Numbered from the stretch's first letter, positions 7,768 to 16,963 are shown. The stretch: 59,938 nucleotides of DNA from UBA2040 sp002384725 (GCA_963926475.1 CAWUXE010000024.1:1-59938), one strand, 5' to 3'. The notes: generated by a model from the letters alone, not told the origin. Made by a program: numbers and translations.

Positions 7768-8115
7768 ATGATAAAATCTTTCAGCGCAGCTATTTCTGGT
7801 TTGATCCATATTGTAAAGTCAGAACGAAATCTAAAAATACACATAGCTGTATTTTGTTTGGTCCTTATTCTTGGTTTTTACTTCGAAATCGCCCCGTGGG
7901 AATGGGTAAGCGTATTAATTGTTTCAGCTCTCGTTATGTGCTTAGAAATTCTCAATTCATCCATCGAAAAACTATCTGATTTCGTTGAGCCAAATACGAA
8001 TCAAAAAATAAAAATTATTAAGGACACAGCAGCGGCGGCTGTTTTAGTAGCCGCCGCGATTGCTTTTATTGTTGGAATATTAATTTTCTATCCTTATTTC
8101 TTTACCCAAGAATGA
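7768..8115 (+). CDS. dgkA: diacylglycerol kinase / undecaprenol kinase family membrane protein
   Basis: 115 aa, standard length for the DgkA family of small trimeric membrane kinases that phosphorylate diacylglycerol or, in many bacteria, undecaprenol. Visible: the N-terminal amphipathic GLIHIVKSERNLKIHI, three membrane helices, and the catalytic/metal motif CLEILNSSIEKLSDF followed by KIIKDTAAAAVLVAA. Which lipid is used cannot be read from sequence; in this lineage recycling of the peptidoglycan carrier is plausible. Divergent from metH, sharing a 232-bp intergenic region; followed by a strong terminator. Confidence 0.88.
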   Translation: MIKSFSAAISGLIHIVKSERNLKIHIAVFCLVLILGFYFEIAPWEWVSVLIVSALVMCLEILNSSIEKLSDFVEPNTNQKIKIIKDTAAAAVLVAAAIAFIVGILIFYPYFFTQE

Positions 8116-8175
8116 ACTTCTTTGAATCCATCATTGTCTGTAACGGTAAACAACATTATCAATGACAAATAAGCG

Positions 8176-8205
8176 AAAAAGACGACTCGGGTGAGTCGCC
8201 TTTTT
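8176..8205. terminator. bidirectional intrinsic terminator
   Basis: Stem GACGACTC/GAGTCGCC (one G-U wobble depending on strand) with loop GGGT, flanked by A5 on the left and T5 on the right, so it can stop transcripts from either side: dgkA on the plus strand and whatever is transcribed leftward from 8.3 kb. Confidence 0.85.
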
Positions 8206-8268
8206 CTAATCTAACCTAACCACTATTCACTGAAAAAGATTTTTCAATCCTTTGATTGTACAATTTTA
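8176..8268 (-). ncRNA. candidate small RNA of about 90 nt
   Basis: A TTG-N20-TATATTTG promoter match (complement of 8274-8304) would start a minus-strand transcript near 8268 that ends at the hairpin and T-run at 8205-8176. The interval has no open frame but can form hairpins (CAATC-AAAG-GATTG, and ATTGTACAAT). Alternative: it is just the 3' untranslated end of the efflux operon, which stops at 8318 and has no other visible terminator. Confidence 0.35.
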
Positions 8269-8273
8269 TATAA

Positions 8274-8304
8274 CAAATATACAAGTCTATTTTAAGTATT
8301 GCAA
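8274..8304 (-). promoter_or_regulatory. candidate promoter downstream of the efflux operon
   Basis: TTG (complement of 8302-8304), 20-bp spacer and TATATTTG (complement of 8274-8281), the Bacteroidota consensus. It lies in a gap with no annotated gene and points to the terminator at 8176-8205. In AT-rich sequence such matches can occur by chance. Confidence 0.4.
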
Positions 8305-8317
8305 AAAAAATATTTTT

Positions 8318-11300
8318 TTACATGTTGCTCGTAATTTCCCAATTCATTTTGCGATATATCCAGGTTTTCATTTGAACTGTCAACAAATAAAGTGACGGTA
8401 TCACGACTAGTGTTAAGAAAGTCGCAAACGTCAATCCATAAATAATTGTCCATGACATAGGTCCAAAGAAAATATTATTATCTCCTCCAATATATATTTT
8501 GGCGTCATAGGAAGAAAGGAAACTCATGAAATCAATATTGAAGCCTACGGCGAGTGGAATCAAACCTAATATTGTTGTGATTGCCGTTAGTAAAACGGGA
8601 CGTAATCTTGTTTTTCCCGCTTCAATGGACGCCTTAACTACGTCTTCATACGGCAACATTTCAGAATCGTCTAATTGTAAGTCTTCGCGTCTTCTTTTTC
8701 GCAACATGTTGGTAAAATCAATCAGAACGATTGCATTATTTACCACTACTCCTGCCAAGGATATAACACCAATCATCGTCATCATGATGACGAAATTCTG
8801 GCGTGAAATGACCAAACCAAGTAAAACACCTATCAAGGAAAGTACCACGGTCAACATAATAACCGTTGGTGCTGAAAAAGAGTTGAACTGCGCCACGATA
8901 ATCAGTGTAATTAAGAATACGGCTATCATCAAAGCACTGCTCAGAAAGGCCATTTCTTTGGCTTGTTCTTCTTGTTGGCCGGTGAATTTGTACGTTAAAT
9001 TCGAACTCAACTTTCCATCTTTTTCGAGCTTCGCTAATTTCTCTTTTAGCTTGTCGACCACTTCGTTTGCGTTAGAACCTTCCGTAACTCCAGAAGTTAC
9101 AGCCACCAATGGCAATTGATCTTTCCTTACGACTGCGGAGAAGGAACTGCTTTCAATTGGGGTTTTAATTACAGAACGGATTGGAACCTGTATCAAAGTT
9201 CCCATGTTGTTGCGGAAAATTAAATCTTGGTCCATCAAGGCATCCAAATTATCTCTACTTTTTTGATCAAAACGAACCACCAAATCGTATGATTCTTCAT
9301 TCTTGGTGTATGTTGTAATATCTTGACCTAAAAGTGCTTTTCGCAAAGCATTCCCAACCATCATTGTAGATGCGCCTAGTTTACGTGCTTGATCTCGGTC
9401 CACTTCAATTGGAATTTCAGGACGATTACTTTCAACGTTCAGTTTCAATTTGTCTACTCCTTTTACATTCGCACGATCAAGGTAATTTTTTATCACCGTC
9501 GCTTCAGCAATCAGATCCTTGTATTCACCTCTTCCCGTTACTTCGATATTAATAGGCGACCCTGTTGGCGGTCCATTTTGCTCCTTATCAGCTGAAATTT
9601 CTACATCGGCCGTGAACTTACCTTTTATTCCATTTTGAATTTGAGCCAATAAATCGCTTGTTCTAACTCCTCCTCTGTGTTGAAACTCTGTAAAATTGAT
9701 TGTCACACGAGCCTTGTGGGGCGTATTTCCCATTGAAGCTCCTTGCGCTGGATCACTCGTTCCCTCGCCCACTTGAGATATTATCGAACGAATTAACCGT
9801 TTTTTATCCCCTAAAGGTAGTTTAGTATCTTTTGCGATGTAACTACCTAAAACCTTGTTGATCTCCGTCTCTAACTCAAGCGTTGTTTCGTTCGTTTTCA
9901 TGATATCTGTTCCGATTGGTCTAGACACGAAAATATTCACATAATTCGGCTCATTTTCTGGGAAGAAATCGACTTTAGGAGGAAAAATAGCCATTAAAAT
10001 AAACGAGAAGAACAACAATCCAATTGTACCGAACAAGATATTTCGTGGATTTTTTCCAGCCAATGCCTTCGTTAAAAAACGAGCGTAGAAATTCTCTAAT
10101 CTCGGCAAGAATCGTTCTTGGAAAACTTTTGTTCCCGGAGTGAAAACATAGTAGTTAATTAAAACAATTATTGCGAAAATAATGAGCAAGTTCCCTAAAC
10201 TGAGTACCCCCAGCAATGCAAGAAGAACACCTACTACAAACAAAATGAGCGCCAAACGGAAAATACGTTTCTTGGTTGTTACTTTTTGCTCTAATTTCAT
10301 GAATGCAACAGCTAACACAGGGTTAATCACCAAGGCCACAAACAAAGACGACCCCAAAACGATGATTAAGGTAATTGGCAGATACTTCATGAATTCTCCC
10401 ATAATTCCCGGCCATAAAGCCAATGGAATAAAAGCAGCCAATGTTGTAGCGGTGGATGCAATAATCGGCCAAGCAACTTCTCCCACACCATTAATAACAG
10501 CCGATTTAATTTTCATCCCTTCCGAAAGGTTTCGATATATGTTCTCGACAATCACAATTCCGTTGTCCACCAGCATTCCTAGAGCGAGTACCAAACTGAA
10601 CAATACCATTACGTTCAAGGATACGCTCATAGCATCCAAAATCATGAAAGACATCAGCATAGAAAGTGGAATTGCTACTCCGACAAACAATGCATTACGC
10701 AATCCTAAGAAGAAAAGCAAGACAAGAACCACTAGCATTACACCAAGAATAATGGAGTTTTCCAAATTAGATACCATGTCGCGTGTATTGTTGGACTGAT
10801 CGGCAGTTACCGATAGAAAAACGCTTCCAGGAATGGTTCCATCCTGTTTTGCCTCAGCCAATAATTGATTTATCTTATCTGAAGCGTCCAACAGGTTTTC
10901 TCCTCCTTGTTTCTTTACATCCAACATGACAACTGGATCTCCAAATTCACGTGCAAATGATGTGGTGTCGGAGTTACCGAAATAAACATCTGCAATATCA
11001 CCTAAGTACACGGGTAAATAATCGTCACCTTTAACGACCAATTTTTTTAGTTCGTCGGCATTTTTAAACTCTCCATCAATTCGGATGGTTTTTCGCATTC
11101 CGTCCATTAAAATTTCACCCGATGGAATGGTTTGGTGCTCTGCCGCAACAGCATTTTCTATGTCGTCTAGCGAAACATTTACGGCTTGCGAGCGAATTGG
11201 GTCTACATCGATCCGCATTTCTTGTTCTTGTACACCACGTATGTCAACTTCACTTATTTCAGGTAATTCCTCGATTTTCTTTTCCAAAACCTCAGCCACA

Positions 11301-11788
11301 TCTTTCAACAGAGAGGCGTTTGAACCTCGTAAATTGATATTCATAATGGGCATTGCCGCAGGATCCAATTCAAAAATATTGGGTTCAACGGGTAATTGAG
11401 GGAAATCAGATTTGGCTCTTGCCTCGTCTACGGCATCTTTCACTTTTTGAAGAGCATCAGAGACGGACATCTTAAAATCAAACTTGATTCGGATAGTAGC
11501 AAAACCGTGAATGGAATTCGAATTAATTTCATCTACCAACTTGATACCACCCATTTCCTTTTCAATGGATTGCGTGATTTTTTTCGCCATATACTCAGGA
11601 GAAGAACCTGGTTTAGCTATTCCAACGTAAATTTCTGGAATTTGAATTTCTGGAAAATTCTCCTTTGGCATACCGGTATAGGCACCCAAACCAGCAATCA
11701 AAATAATGATGGCAATAAGGAAAACCGATTTACGGTTATTAACCGCCATTGTCGATAATCCGAAGCCTTTTTTTGATGAATCTTCCAT
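8318..11788 (-). CDS. RND-type efflux transporter, inner-membrane permease
   Basis: 1156 aa, slightly longer than typical AcrB/MexB-class pumps. It would use proton motive force to drive export across both membranes together with the adaptor and TolC-like genes upstream. Visible: the first transmembrane segment near residues 20-38, periplasmic porter domains after it, a block of helices with LALGMLVDNGIVIVENIYRN (the family D/motif region in TM4), an unusually Phe/Leu-rich extra hydrophobic stretch around residues 510-550, a second porter loop, and the C-terminal helices with GVVVNNAIVLIDF. Substrate cannot be told: it could be drugs, bile-like compounds or lipids. It overlaps the adaptor gene by one base at the start. 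Confidence 0.93.
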   Translation of the reverse strand: MEDSSKKGFGLSTMAVNNRKSVFLIAIIILIAGLGAYTGMPKENFPEIQIPEIYVGIAKPGSSPEYMAKKITQSIEKEMGGIKLVDEINSNSIHGFATIRIKFDFKMSVSDALQKVKDAVDEARAKSDFPQLPVEPNIFELDPAAMPIMNINLRGSNASLLKDVAEVLEKKIEELPEISEVDIRGVQEQEMRIDVDPIRSQAVNVSLDDIENAVAAEHQTIPSGEILMDGMRKTIRIDGEFKNADELKKLVVKGDDYLPVYLGDIADVYFGNSDTTSFAREFGDPVVMLDVKKQGGENLLDASDKINQLLAEAKQDGTIPGSVFLSVTADQSNNTRDMVSNLENSIILGVMLVVLVLLFFLGLRNALFVGVAIPLSMLMSFMILDAMSVSLNVMVLFSLVLALGMLVDNGIVIVENIYRNLSEGMKIKSAVINGVGEVAWPIIASTATTLAAFIPLALWPGIMGEFMKYLPITLIIVLGSSLFVALVINPVLAVAFMKLEQKVTTKKRIFRLALILFVVGVLLALLGVLSLGNLLIIFAIIVLINYYVFTPGTKVFQERFLPRLENFYARFLTKALAGKNPRNILFGTIGLLFFSFILMAIFPPKVDFFPENEPNYVNIFVSRPIGTDIMKTNETTLELETEINKVLGSYIAKDTKLPLGDKKRLIRSIISQVGEGTSDPAQGASMGNTPHKARVTINFTEFQHRGGVRTSDLLAQIQNGIKGKFTADVEISADKEQNGPPTGSPINIEVTGRGEYKDLIAEATVIKNYLDRANVKGVDKLKLNVESNRPEIPIEVDRDQARKLGASTMMVGNALRKALLGQDITTYTKNEESYDLVVRFDQKSRDNLDALMDQDLIFRNNMGTLIQVPIRSVIKTPIESSSFSAVVRKDQLPLVAVTSGVTEGSNANEVVDKLKEKLAKLEKDGKLSSNLTYKFTGQQEEQAKEMAFLSSALMIAVFLITLIIVAQFNSFSAPTVIMLTVVLSLIGVLLGLVISRQNFVIMMTMIGVISLAGVVVNNAIVLIDFTNMLRKRRREDLQLDDSEMLPYEDVVKASIEAGKTRLRPVLLTAITTILGLIPLAVGFNIDFMSFLSSYDAKIYIGGDNNIFFGPMSWTIIYGLTFATFLTLVVIPSLYLLTVQMKTWIYRKMNWEITSNM

Positions 11789-12855
11789 TATAAATTACTT
11801 TTTTTGATTCCAACAATATCTTTTTCAGTAATCCCTTTGGCACCTTCTGTTACCACTAAATCAGCTACTTTCAACTTGCCTTCAAGTACTTTCACAAAAG
11901 CCTCGCCATCAAATTTTTCAACAACCTGAACAATCACTTTTCTGATACTGTAGTTGTTTCCTTTTTTCTTCGTGGCAACATAAATAAAATCGTTGTTTTC
12001 AGGATCTTTAATAATTGCGGAAGAAGCTATAACCAGGGCATTTTCAACAGTCATGTCTGTAATCGTTAATTCCGCCAACATGTTCGGCAAGAAAACAGTA
12101 TTATTGTTCAAATTCGCCGTGATGCTGAATGTTCTATTCACAGGCTCAATGTATTTTCCAATCGTATTTACGACCAAATTAATGGATGTATCGTTGTAAT
12201 TCGGAAATGAAACAATAACTGTAGTTCCTACTGAAATAGCCGCAAAGTGCTTTTCCGAAATGTTTGCTTTTATTTCGACGTTTTTGTTGTTCACTAATCG
12301 CAATAATGGATTTTGTGGACCAACTGCTTGTCCGTCTTTGGCATACAATATGTCTACAACTCCACTGAATGGGGCCGTAATACTTGCTTTACCTCGTTGA
12401 GTATTGAATGATCCTAATCTTGATTTCAAAGCTTCGACTTGACTTTTTGCCGATTCATAATCAAACTCAGAACCAACACCTCTATCTTTCAATTCTTTTT
12501 GTTTACCGAGCATATATTTGGCATAAGAAAGCTGTATTTTAATTTCGTTTGCATTGGAATTCAATACAGATACATCCAAAGAAACCAAAACTTGTCCAGC
12601 GCTAACAAATTGACCTTCTCGAACATGAATTCTTGTAATTGTTCCACCCATTTCGGCGTTGAGCATTACATCTTTGTCTGTTTCAACATTCCCTTGGACT
12701 TGAATCTTATGTTCGAATCTTTTGTTTTCTGCCTTCAGCACCTTCACCAAGGGTAAATAAACCTCTTCTTTTGCCTCTAGCGATCCTGAGCAGGATTGTA
12801 AAAGGAAAAAACCAGTCAGAAGGAGTATAAATGCGGATTTGAATTTTATTGCCAT
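11788..12855 (-). CDS. RND efflux periplasmic adaptor (membrane fusion protein)
   Basis: 355 aa lipoprotein of the MexA/AcrA family linking the RND pump to the outer-membrane channel. A lipobox is visible at the N-terminus (FFLLQSC, Cys near residue 22). Then come the lipoyl-like half MLNAEMGGTITRIHVREGQFVSAGQVLVSLD, a coiled hairpin (about 100-150), the matching lipoyl half ITAPFSGVVDILYAKDGQAV, and the beta-barrel and membrane-proximal domains. One-base overlap with the pump gene and 7 bp after the TolC gene indicate one operon. Confidence 0.92.
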   Translation of the reverse strand: MAIKFKSAFILLLTGFFLLQSCSGSLEAKEEVYLPLVKVLKAENKRFEHKIQVQGNVETDKDVMLNAEMGGTITRIHVREGQFVSAGQVLVSLDVSVLNSNANEIKIQLSYAKYMLGKQKELKDRGVGSEFDYESAKSQVEALKSRLGSFNTQRGKASITAPFSGVVDILYAKDGQAVGPQNPLLRLVNNKNVEIKANISEKHFAAISVGTTVIVSFPNYNDTSINLVVNTIGKYIEPVNRTFSITANLNNNTVFLPNMLAELTITDMTVENALVIASSAIIKDPENNDFIYVATKKKGNNYSIRKVIVQVVEKFDGEAFVKVLEGKLKVADLVVTEGAKGITEKDIVGIKKSNL

Positions 12856-12862
12856 CGTTTCT

Positions 12863-14206
12863 TTATTTGTTTGTCAAAATTTGATTGTATAATTTCTCAA
12901 GTTCCAACTTAGCGTTCAGAACCTCTATTTGAGCGCCACTATATTGTGCTTGAGCTAGTATTACTTGATTGTATTTTTGGGTAACATTGATACTTGATTC
13001 TTGACCAATTTCTTTCCGAATCAAGGAGTTTTTATAGATTTTTTGTGCCAAATCGATGTTGGCTTGTTGCAGCCCCAGTTTCTGTCTAGCATTTGCCAAA
13101 TTATTTTTGGCTTGCGCTTCTTGAAATTTTAAATTCTCCTTTAATTGCAACAGCGAATTGTCATTCTTTTTAATTTCAATTTCCGCTTGCTTAATTTGCG
13201 CGTCCTTTTGTCCTCCCGAATAAATGGGAATACTCAATTGTAATCCCCAAACTGTTTGAGGAAACCATTTTTCACTAGCGAAAAAGTTGAAATTGTTTCG
13301 GTAGGCATTGTATTGTTGTGAGAAAAAAGCATTAAAAATAGGAAGCTTGCCTGATTGAATGTTGCGCAAATTGTAAGTATTTAATAGACGTTGTTGCTCT
13401 GCGACTTGAACGTTTATGTTATTCTCTAGACTCGTGGAAGAAATATTGCTATTCAACATTAGGCTTGCACTCCCTTGTGCGATTTCAATAGCGTTTTCAA
13501 TAGGGTAACCCATTGTCATTTTTAATAAAGTCAAGGCATTCAAATACTGATTAGTTGCTTCCACTTGCGCATTTTCAGCAGTTAACAAGGAATAATTCAA
13601 TTGATCAAAATCGTCTTGTTGCATCATTCCAAGTTCTAAGAAATTCTTTTGCTTGTTAACCATTTCTTTTGTCAAAAGAACCATTGAGTCAGTAAAAGCG
13701 ATATTCTCTTTGGCCACAGCAGCAATCTGATAGGCCTGAATTACATTAAAAATCACTCCTTCTTTCGTCTGTGTATCAAGCGTTTCTTGAAAATCGATAT
13801 ACAGCTTTGCAACCTGCACTCCAACTAAGTACGAACCGTTGAATAACAGTTGATTTGCCTGCAATGTTCCGTTGCTTGAATATTTCGTTCCCGCGGTGAA
13901 GGAAATGGTTTCACCTGGAGCAGCATTCGGATTAATGAAATTTGCACCTACAATCTGAACCGGTAAGTTAATAAAGTGATTGAAGGCTCCTGTTAAACCA
14001 ACCTGAGGAAGGCCCATACCTATAATTTCTCTTTTTCTGGCTAATGAAGACTCTATATCTAAGGCCGAATTTAATATTGTCTGATTATTCTCGAGAGCAT
14101 AGGCTTTTGCGTCTGATAAATTAAAAGCCGATTTATCTTGCCCTAAACTCTGAAATGAAATCAGAATTAATATTAAGAAAAGTGTTCTTTGCATACTATT
14201 TTTCAT
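12863..14206 (-). CDS. TolC-family outer membrane efflux protein
   Basis: 447 aa with a Sec signal peptide (LFLILILISFQSLGQ) and two repeats of the outer-membrane efflux protein domain, long Gln/Asn/Leu-rich helices forming the periplasmic tunnel, e.g. AEIEIKKNDNSLLQLKENL and QKYNQVILAQAQYSGAQIE near the end. It forms the exit channel of the tripartite pump. The start overlaps the stop of the tetR gene by 11 bp, so regulator and pump parts are co-transcribed. Confidence 0.9.
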   Translation of the reverse strand: MKNSMQRTLFLILILISFQSLGQDKSAFNLSDAKAYALENNQTILNSALDIESSLARKREIIGMGLPQVGLTGAFNHFINLPVQIVGANFINPNAAPGETISFTAGTKYSSNGTLQANQLLFNGSYLVGVQVAKLYIDFQETLDTQTKEGVIFNVIQAYQIAAVAKENIAFTDSMVLLTKEMVNKQKNFLELGMMQQDDFDQLNYSLLTAENAQVEATNQYLNALTLLKMTMGYPIENAIEIAQGSASLMLNSNISSTSLENNINVQVAEQQRLLNTYNLRNIQSGKLPIFNAFFSQQYNAYRNNFNFFASEKWFPQTVWGLQLSIPIYSGGQKDAQIKQAEIEIKKNDNSLLQLKENLKFQEAQAKNNLANARQKLGLQQANIDLAQKIYKNSLIRKEIGQESSINVTQKYNQVILAQAQYSGAQIEVLNAKLELEKLYNQILTNK

Positions 14207-14828
14207 CCTTTATATGTTTTCGTATATATTGTTTTCCTTCTGGTGTTGCCATTCCAAACAAAATAAACATGAGCGATTCATGGAAAATTTGAACCAAAGG
14301 TGTTTCGTCTGAACCCTTAATTGTTCTTTTAAAAATGGAGTCGTTGACCGTTACATAAATTTGCGCAACAACGCCTGCATCAAAATCATTTCGGTATAAA
14401 TTCTCTTTTCTTCCTCGTTTAATATTTAACAGTATAAATGGGAGTACAAACTCCGTCTCATGTAAATCAATCAATTTCCATGCTCCTGGATGATACTTTT
14501 GTAGGTCAAATATAACGGATGGATGGATGCTGTTCATTTGTTGTGCAGCAATATTGATTACCTCGAATAACTCCTGAATAGCGTTGTCTCGTTTGCCAAA
14601 AATAGATTCGCATTTCATCTGTATTTCCGTCAAATGGGCCGTAAGTATGAGCTCTACAAGGACATTTTTATCCGAAAAATGGGCATATATTGTTTTTTTC
14701 GAGACACTTAGTTCACGCGCAAGATCGTCCATCGAAACACTTTTTATTCCGTATTTCATGAACATTTCACCCGCCTTTAAAGCTATTTCTATCTTTTTTT
14801 CACTCATTTCGGCGACAAATGTAGACAT
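14196..14828 (-). CDS. TetR/AcrR family transcriptional regulator of the efflux operon
   Basis: 210 aa. The N-terminal helix-turn-helix is clear: ALKAGEMFMKYGIKSVSMDDLARELSVSKKTIYAHFSDKNVLVELIL. The C-terminal ligand domain is divergent, so the inducer is unknown. As first gene of the tetR-tolC-adaptor-RND operon it most likely represses its own operon. The first ATG is at 14828, but a TACATTTG -7 element lies at 14816-14823, inside the first codons, so the true start may be the next ATG at 14807 (MSEKKIE), also the usual family start. A 7-bp inverted repeat upstream may be its operator. Confidence 0.9.
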   Translation of the reverse strand: MSTFVAEMSEKKIEIALKAGEMFMKYGIKSVSMDDLARELSVSKKTIYAHFSDKNVLVELILTAHLTEIQMKCESIFGKRDNAIQELFEVINIAAQQMNSIHPSVIFDLQKYHPGAWKLIDLHETEFVLPFILLNIKRGRKENLYRNDFDAGVVAQIYVTVNDSIFKRTIKGSDETPLVQIFHESLMFILFGMATPEGKQYIRKHIKDEK

Positions 14829-14839
14829 TAATAAACGAA

Positions 14840-14866
14840 GGAAACTATTTTTATATTAAAGTTTCC
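14840..14866. promoter_or_regulatory. candidate TetR operator
   Basis: Inverted repeat GGAAACT (14840-14846) and AGTTTCC (14860-14866), 13-bp AT-rich spacer, directly upstream of the tetR start. Position and symmetry fit an autoregulatory site; no experimental link. Confidence 0.45.
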
Positions 14867-15023
14867 AAAGTTTTATGAAATGTTCTAATTAGGAAGAAAA
14901 GATATTTCTCGAACTACAATTTAATCACGATACTATTGAAAGAGGTACAAGTCATACTTTACTTCATTTAAAATAATAGAAATAAACTTATAAAAATTAA
15001 GGCTCAATAACACAAAAATAAAA

Positions 15024-15722
15024 CTAGGCTAATTTCTTGCCATCCAATTGATTGATTTGCTTGCTAGCGCGCATAAAGGTGTAGATAATAGGATGTGGAA
15101 TCTCCCGGGTTGACGAAATCTGGGGACAATTTGCCATGGCAAGAAAGAACGGATGATTGGCCAAACTAATTATTTCTGGTTCCTCCATTTGATTGTAGGC
15201 CTCAATGTCAACAATACCATCTTGGAGAGCGGTAATTAATTTAGGGTATAAACTATATCGACTTGAGGTAAGTTCTAAACGAGAGTGATTTTCGTACAAT
15301 TTGATCATTTCCTTCGAATGAGGGACAATTTGTACACTTTCAAAATGATTTCCTTCAACTAGATTTTCAGAAACAAGCTTTTCTCCATTTTGATTCAAAC
15401 TGTACTTGTTGATGAGTATTTCGATCATGGACCTATATCCTTCTCCTGTAACTAAGGTAGGAATATTGAGTTGGGTCAACATGTCAATTATGGAATTGAT
15501 GAAAAACACATTCCGAAATCGCCCTGGCGCCAACCAAACTCCATCATATTTTTCGAAGTTCTGCATTTTGAAATAGGCAGCCTCTTCTATTTTTATCCAA
15601 TAGTAATTGATCTCTTCATCAAGAAAACGACTAGCATGATCTATAGCTAGATTAGTAGCTTGATGAGAATTGTAAGTGAAATTATAATCACCCAAAACTG
15701 CTATTTTCAAGCTTTCACTCAT
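15024..15722 (-). CDS. CTP synthase C-terminal-like protein without amidotransferase triad
   Basis: 232 aa, resembling the isolated class I glutamine amidotransferase domain of PyrG: IAVLGDYNFTYNSHQATNLAI matches its first strand, YDGVWLAPGRF the DGILVPGGFG strand, and HPFFLAMAN...HPIIYTF the C-terminal FVATQFHPE...HPLF region. All three catalytic positions are replaced: nucleophile Cys by Gly93 (in VTGEGYR), His by Cys199 and Glu by Gln201 (in NCPQ). It matches in length the group called CTP synthase C-terminal region-related (seleno)proteins. Inference: a binding or regulatory protein, or an enzyme using Cys199 differently. It is monocistronic, separated from the next gene by a terminator. 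Confidence 0.7.
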   Translation of the reverse strand: MSESLKIAVLGDYNFTYNSHQATNLAIDHASRFLDEEINYYWIKIEEAAYFKMQNFEKYDGVWLAPGRFRNVFFINSIIDMLTQLNIPTLVTGEGYRSMIEILINKYSLNQNGEKLVSENLVEGNHFESVQIVPHSKEMIKLYENHSRLELTSSRYSLYPKLITALQDGIVDIEAYNQMEEPEIISLANHPFFLAMANCPQISSTREIPHPIIYTFMRASKQINQLDGKKLA

Positions 15723-15730
15723 AGGTAAAA

Positions 15731-15757
15731 AAAAGACCGTTCAATTAAGAACGGCCT
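15731..15757 (-). terminator. intrinsic terminator after the 15766-16404 lipoprotein gene
   Basis: On the minus strand GGCCGTTC-TTAATT-GAACGGTC followed by a run of eight T. It ends the lipoprotein transcript and lies just upstream of the CTP-synthase-like start codon, insulating the two. Confidence 0.9.
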
Positions 15758-15765
15758 CACTTATA

Positions 15766-16404
15766 CTAACGGGTATAAAATCCGGTTAATGTTGCATTCT
15801 GTATTGTTGCAGTGGCAAGAACGGAATCCATTAAAGGAGTCGTAACCGTTTTTCCCCAGTGCTTAACGACACATGAAAACGTTGCTTTGAACTGAATATA
15901 TTGTCCTTGATTATCTTCTTTTTCAACTAAATCCATAAATTCAACAAAACCTGGAGCTGTTTCATCTGAACGGAACAACTGTCCATTTTCATCAGTGTAA
16001 AGAACTTCAAAACCTGCTCTTGCCGTATCAGAATAATTTGGCAGCAAATTGTTGTCCATGAAAGTACGCATTGTTGTGATAGTTGGTCTTGTTCCTAAAG
16101 TTGGATCTTGTGGCATAGAGCCTAAACCAATTTCTATCGAACTGTTCTTTGAATTTGAAAACATTCCGCAGTAGTATGCCAAATCCAAAAGATTACCCAT
16201 TAATTGGGGTGTGTACTGAATTCTAGAAACAGCTTTATACCCACTTACGTTCTTCGTCCATTCGACGTCAGATCCATTAATGATTCCTTCGAAGTGAATT
16301 TTCAAATCCGCTGCACTTGAGGGAGCTGGAATAGATTCTGGCTTATTACATTGCACCAGTATCAAACCGCTGAAAATCAATGCAATTAAAAATATTTTTT
16401 TCAT
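15766..16404 (-). CDS. hypothetical lipoprotein
   Basis: 212 aa, family not recognised. The N-terminus is a lipoprotein signal: IFLIALIFSGLILVQC with the lipidated Cys at residue 19, then a Pro/Ser/Ala linker. The mature region starts LKIHFEGIINGSDVEWTKNVSGY, reminiscent of small periplasmic or outer-membrane beta-rich proteins in Bacteroidota, with no catalytic motif visible. It is followed by a strong terminator and is probably transcribed alone. Confidence 0.65.
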   Translation of the reverse strand: MKKIFLIALIFSGLILVQCNKPESIPAPSSAADLKIHFEGIINGSDVEWTKNVSGYKAVSRIQYTPQLMGNLLDLAYYCGMFSNSKNSSIEIGLGSMPQDPTLGTRPTITTMRTFMDNNLLPNYSDTARAGFEVLYTDENGQLFRSDETAPGFVEFMDLVEKEDNQGQYIQFKATFSCVVKHWGKTVTTPLMDSVLATATIQNATLTGFYTR

Positions 16405-16490
16405 AGTTAAAGTTAACTTACTGTATAATGTTACGCTAAGTTAGTGTATTTTGACATATTTCACCAAAAATATTTCTAGAAAATAGCTGG

Positions 16491-16808
16491 TTAAGCACGA
16501 ATTTGTCTGAAATTAAATTCTTGAACTTGAGGTTGATATAGAAACGTATTGTCGCTGTGTGCGTTGAAGTCATAAATATAATACACATCTGTTTCCGACC
16601 ATTGTTCGATTCTCAAGCAATCGTTGAGGTCAAGTTCTGGTTGTTGTTTCTGCATGTCGGAAATCACTTTGTTCAAAAAAATAGACGGAAGCGAAATGCG
16701 AGAATTATAAGATAAATTTCCCATCTTGTTTTCGCAAATCAACACCATGTCTGATTCGTTAGCGAGCCACTCAATTCTTTTAACTACTATTTTTTCTAAT
16801 GTGTTCAT
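16491..16808 (-). CDS. conserved-looking hypothetical protein
   Basis: 105 aa from the ATG at 16808 (MNTLEKIVVKRIEWLANESDMVL). An earlier in-frame ATG at 16847 would add 13 residues (MHIEICIIRKSKK) that look like leader sequence. No signal peptide or membrane segment; acidic, mixed alpha/beta composition, with CLRIEQWSETDVYYIYDF near the C-terminus. No function can be assigned. Divergent from pepP. Confidence 0.5.
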   Translation of the reverse strand: MNTLEKIVVKRIEWLANESDMVLICENKMGNLSYNSRISLPSIFLNKVISDMQKQQPELDLNDCLRIEQWSETDVYYIYDFNAHSDNTFLYQPQVQEFNFRQIRA

Positions 16809-16851
16809 CTTTTTTGATTTTCTGATGATACAAATTTCTATGTGCACAGCG

Positions 16852-16866
16852 TAAACAATTTACGTT
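16852..16866. promoter_or_regulatory. short palindrome between divergent genes
   Basis: CGTAAA-CAA-TTTACG, 6-bp arms with a 3-bp spacer, located between the hypothetical gene and pepP. Could be an operator for either gene; weak evidence. Confidence 0.2.
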
Positions 16867-16963
16867 CTGAAATTTTTCTCTAAAAAAGTTCTAATTTTTC
16901 GGCTAAATGCAGGTTAAGTCTATCATTTATCCTTAAATTTCTCGTTCCAAAAAAATCGAATCC

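Noticed and set aside
10182..10799. Long frame of 205 codons opposite the RND pump
   Set aside because: A low-complexity Ser/Thr/Ile/Lys-rich shadow of the pump codons; no motif or promoter.
12863..14206. TolC-like protein as a first, independent gene
   Set aside because: Its start overlaps tetR and the gap to the adaptor gene is 7 bp, so it is internal to the operon.
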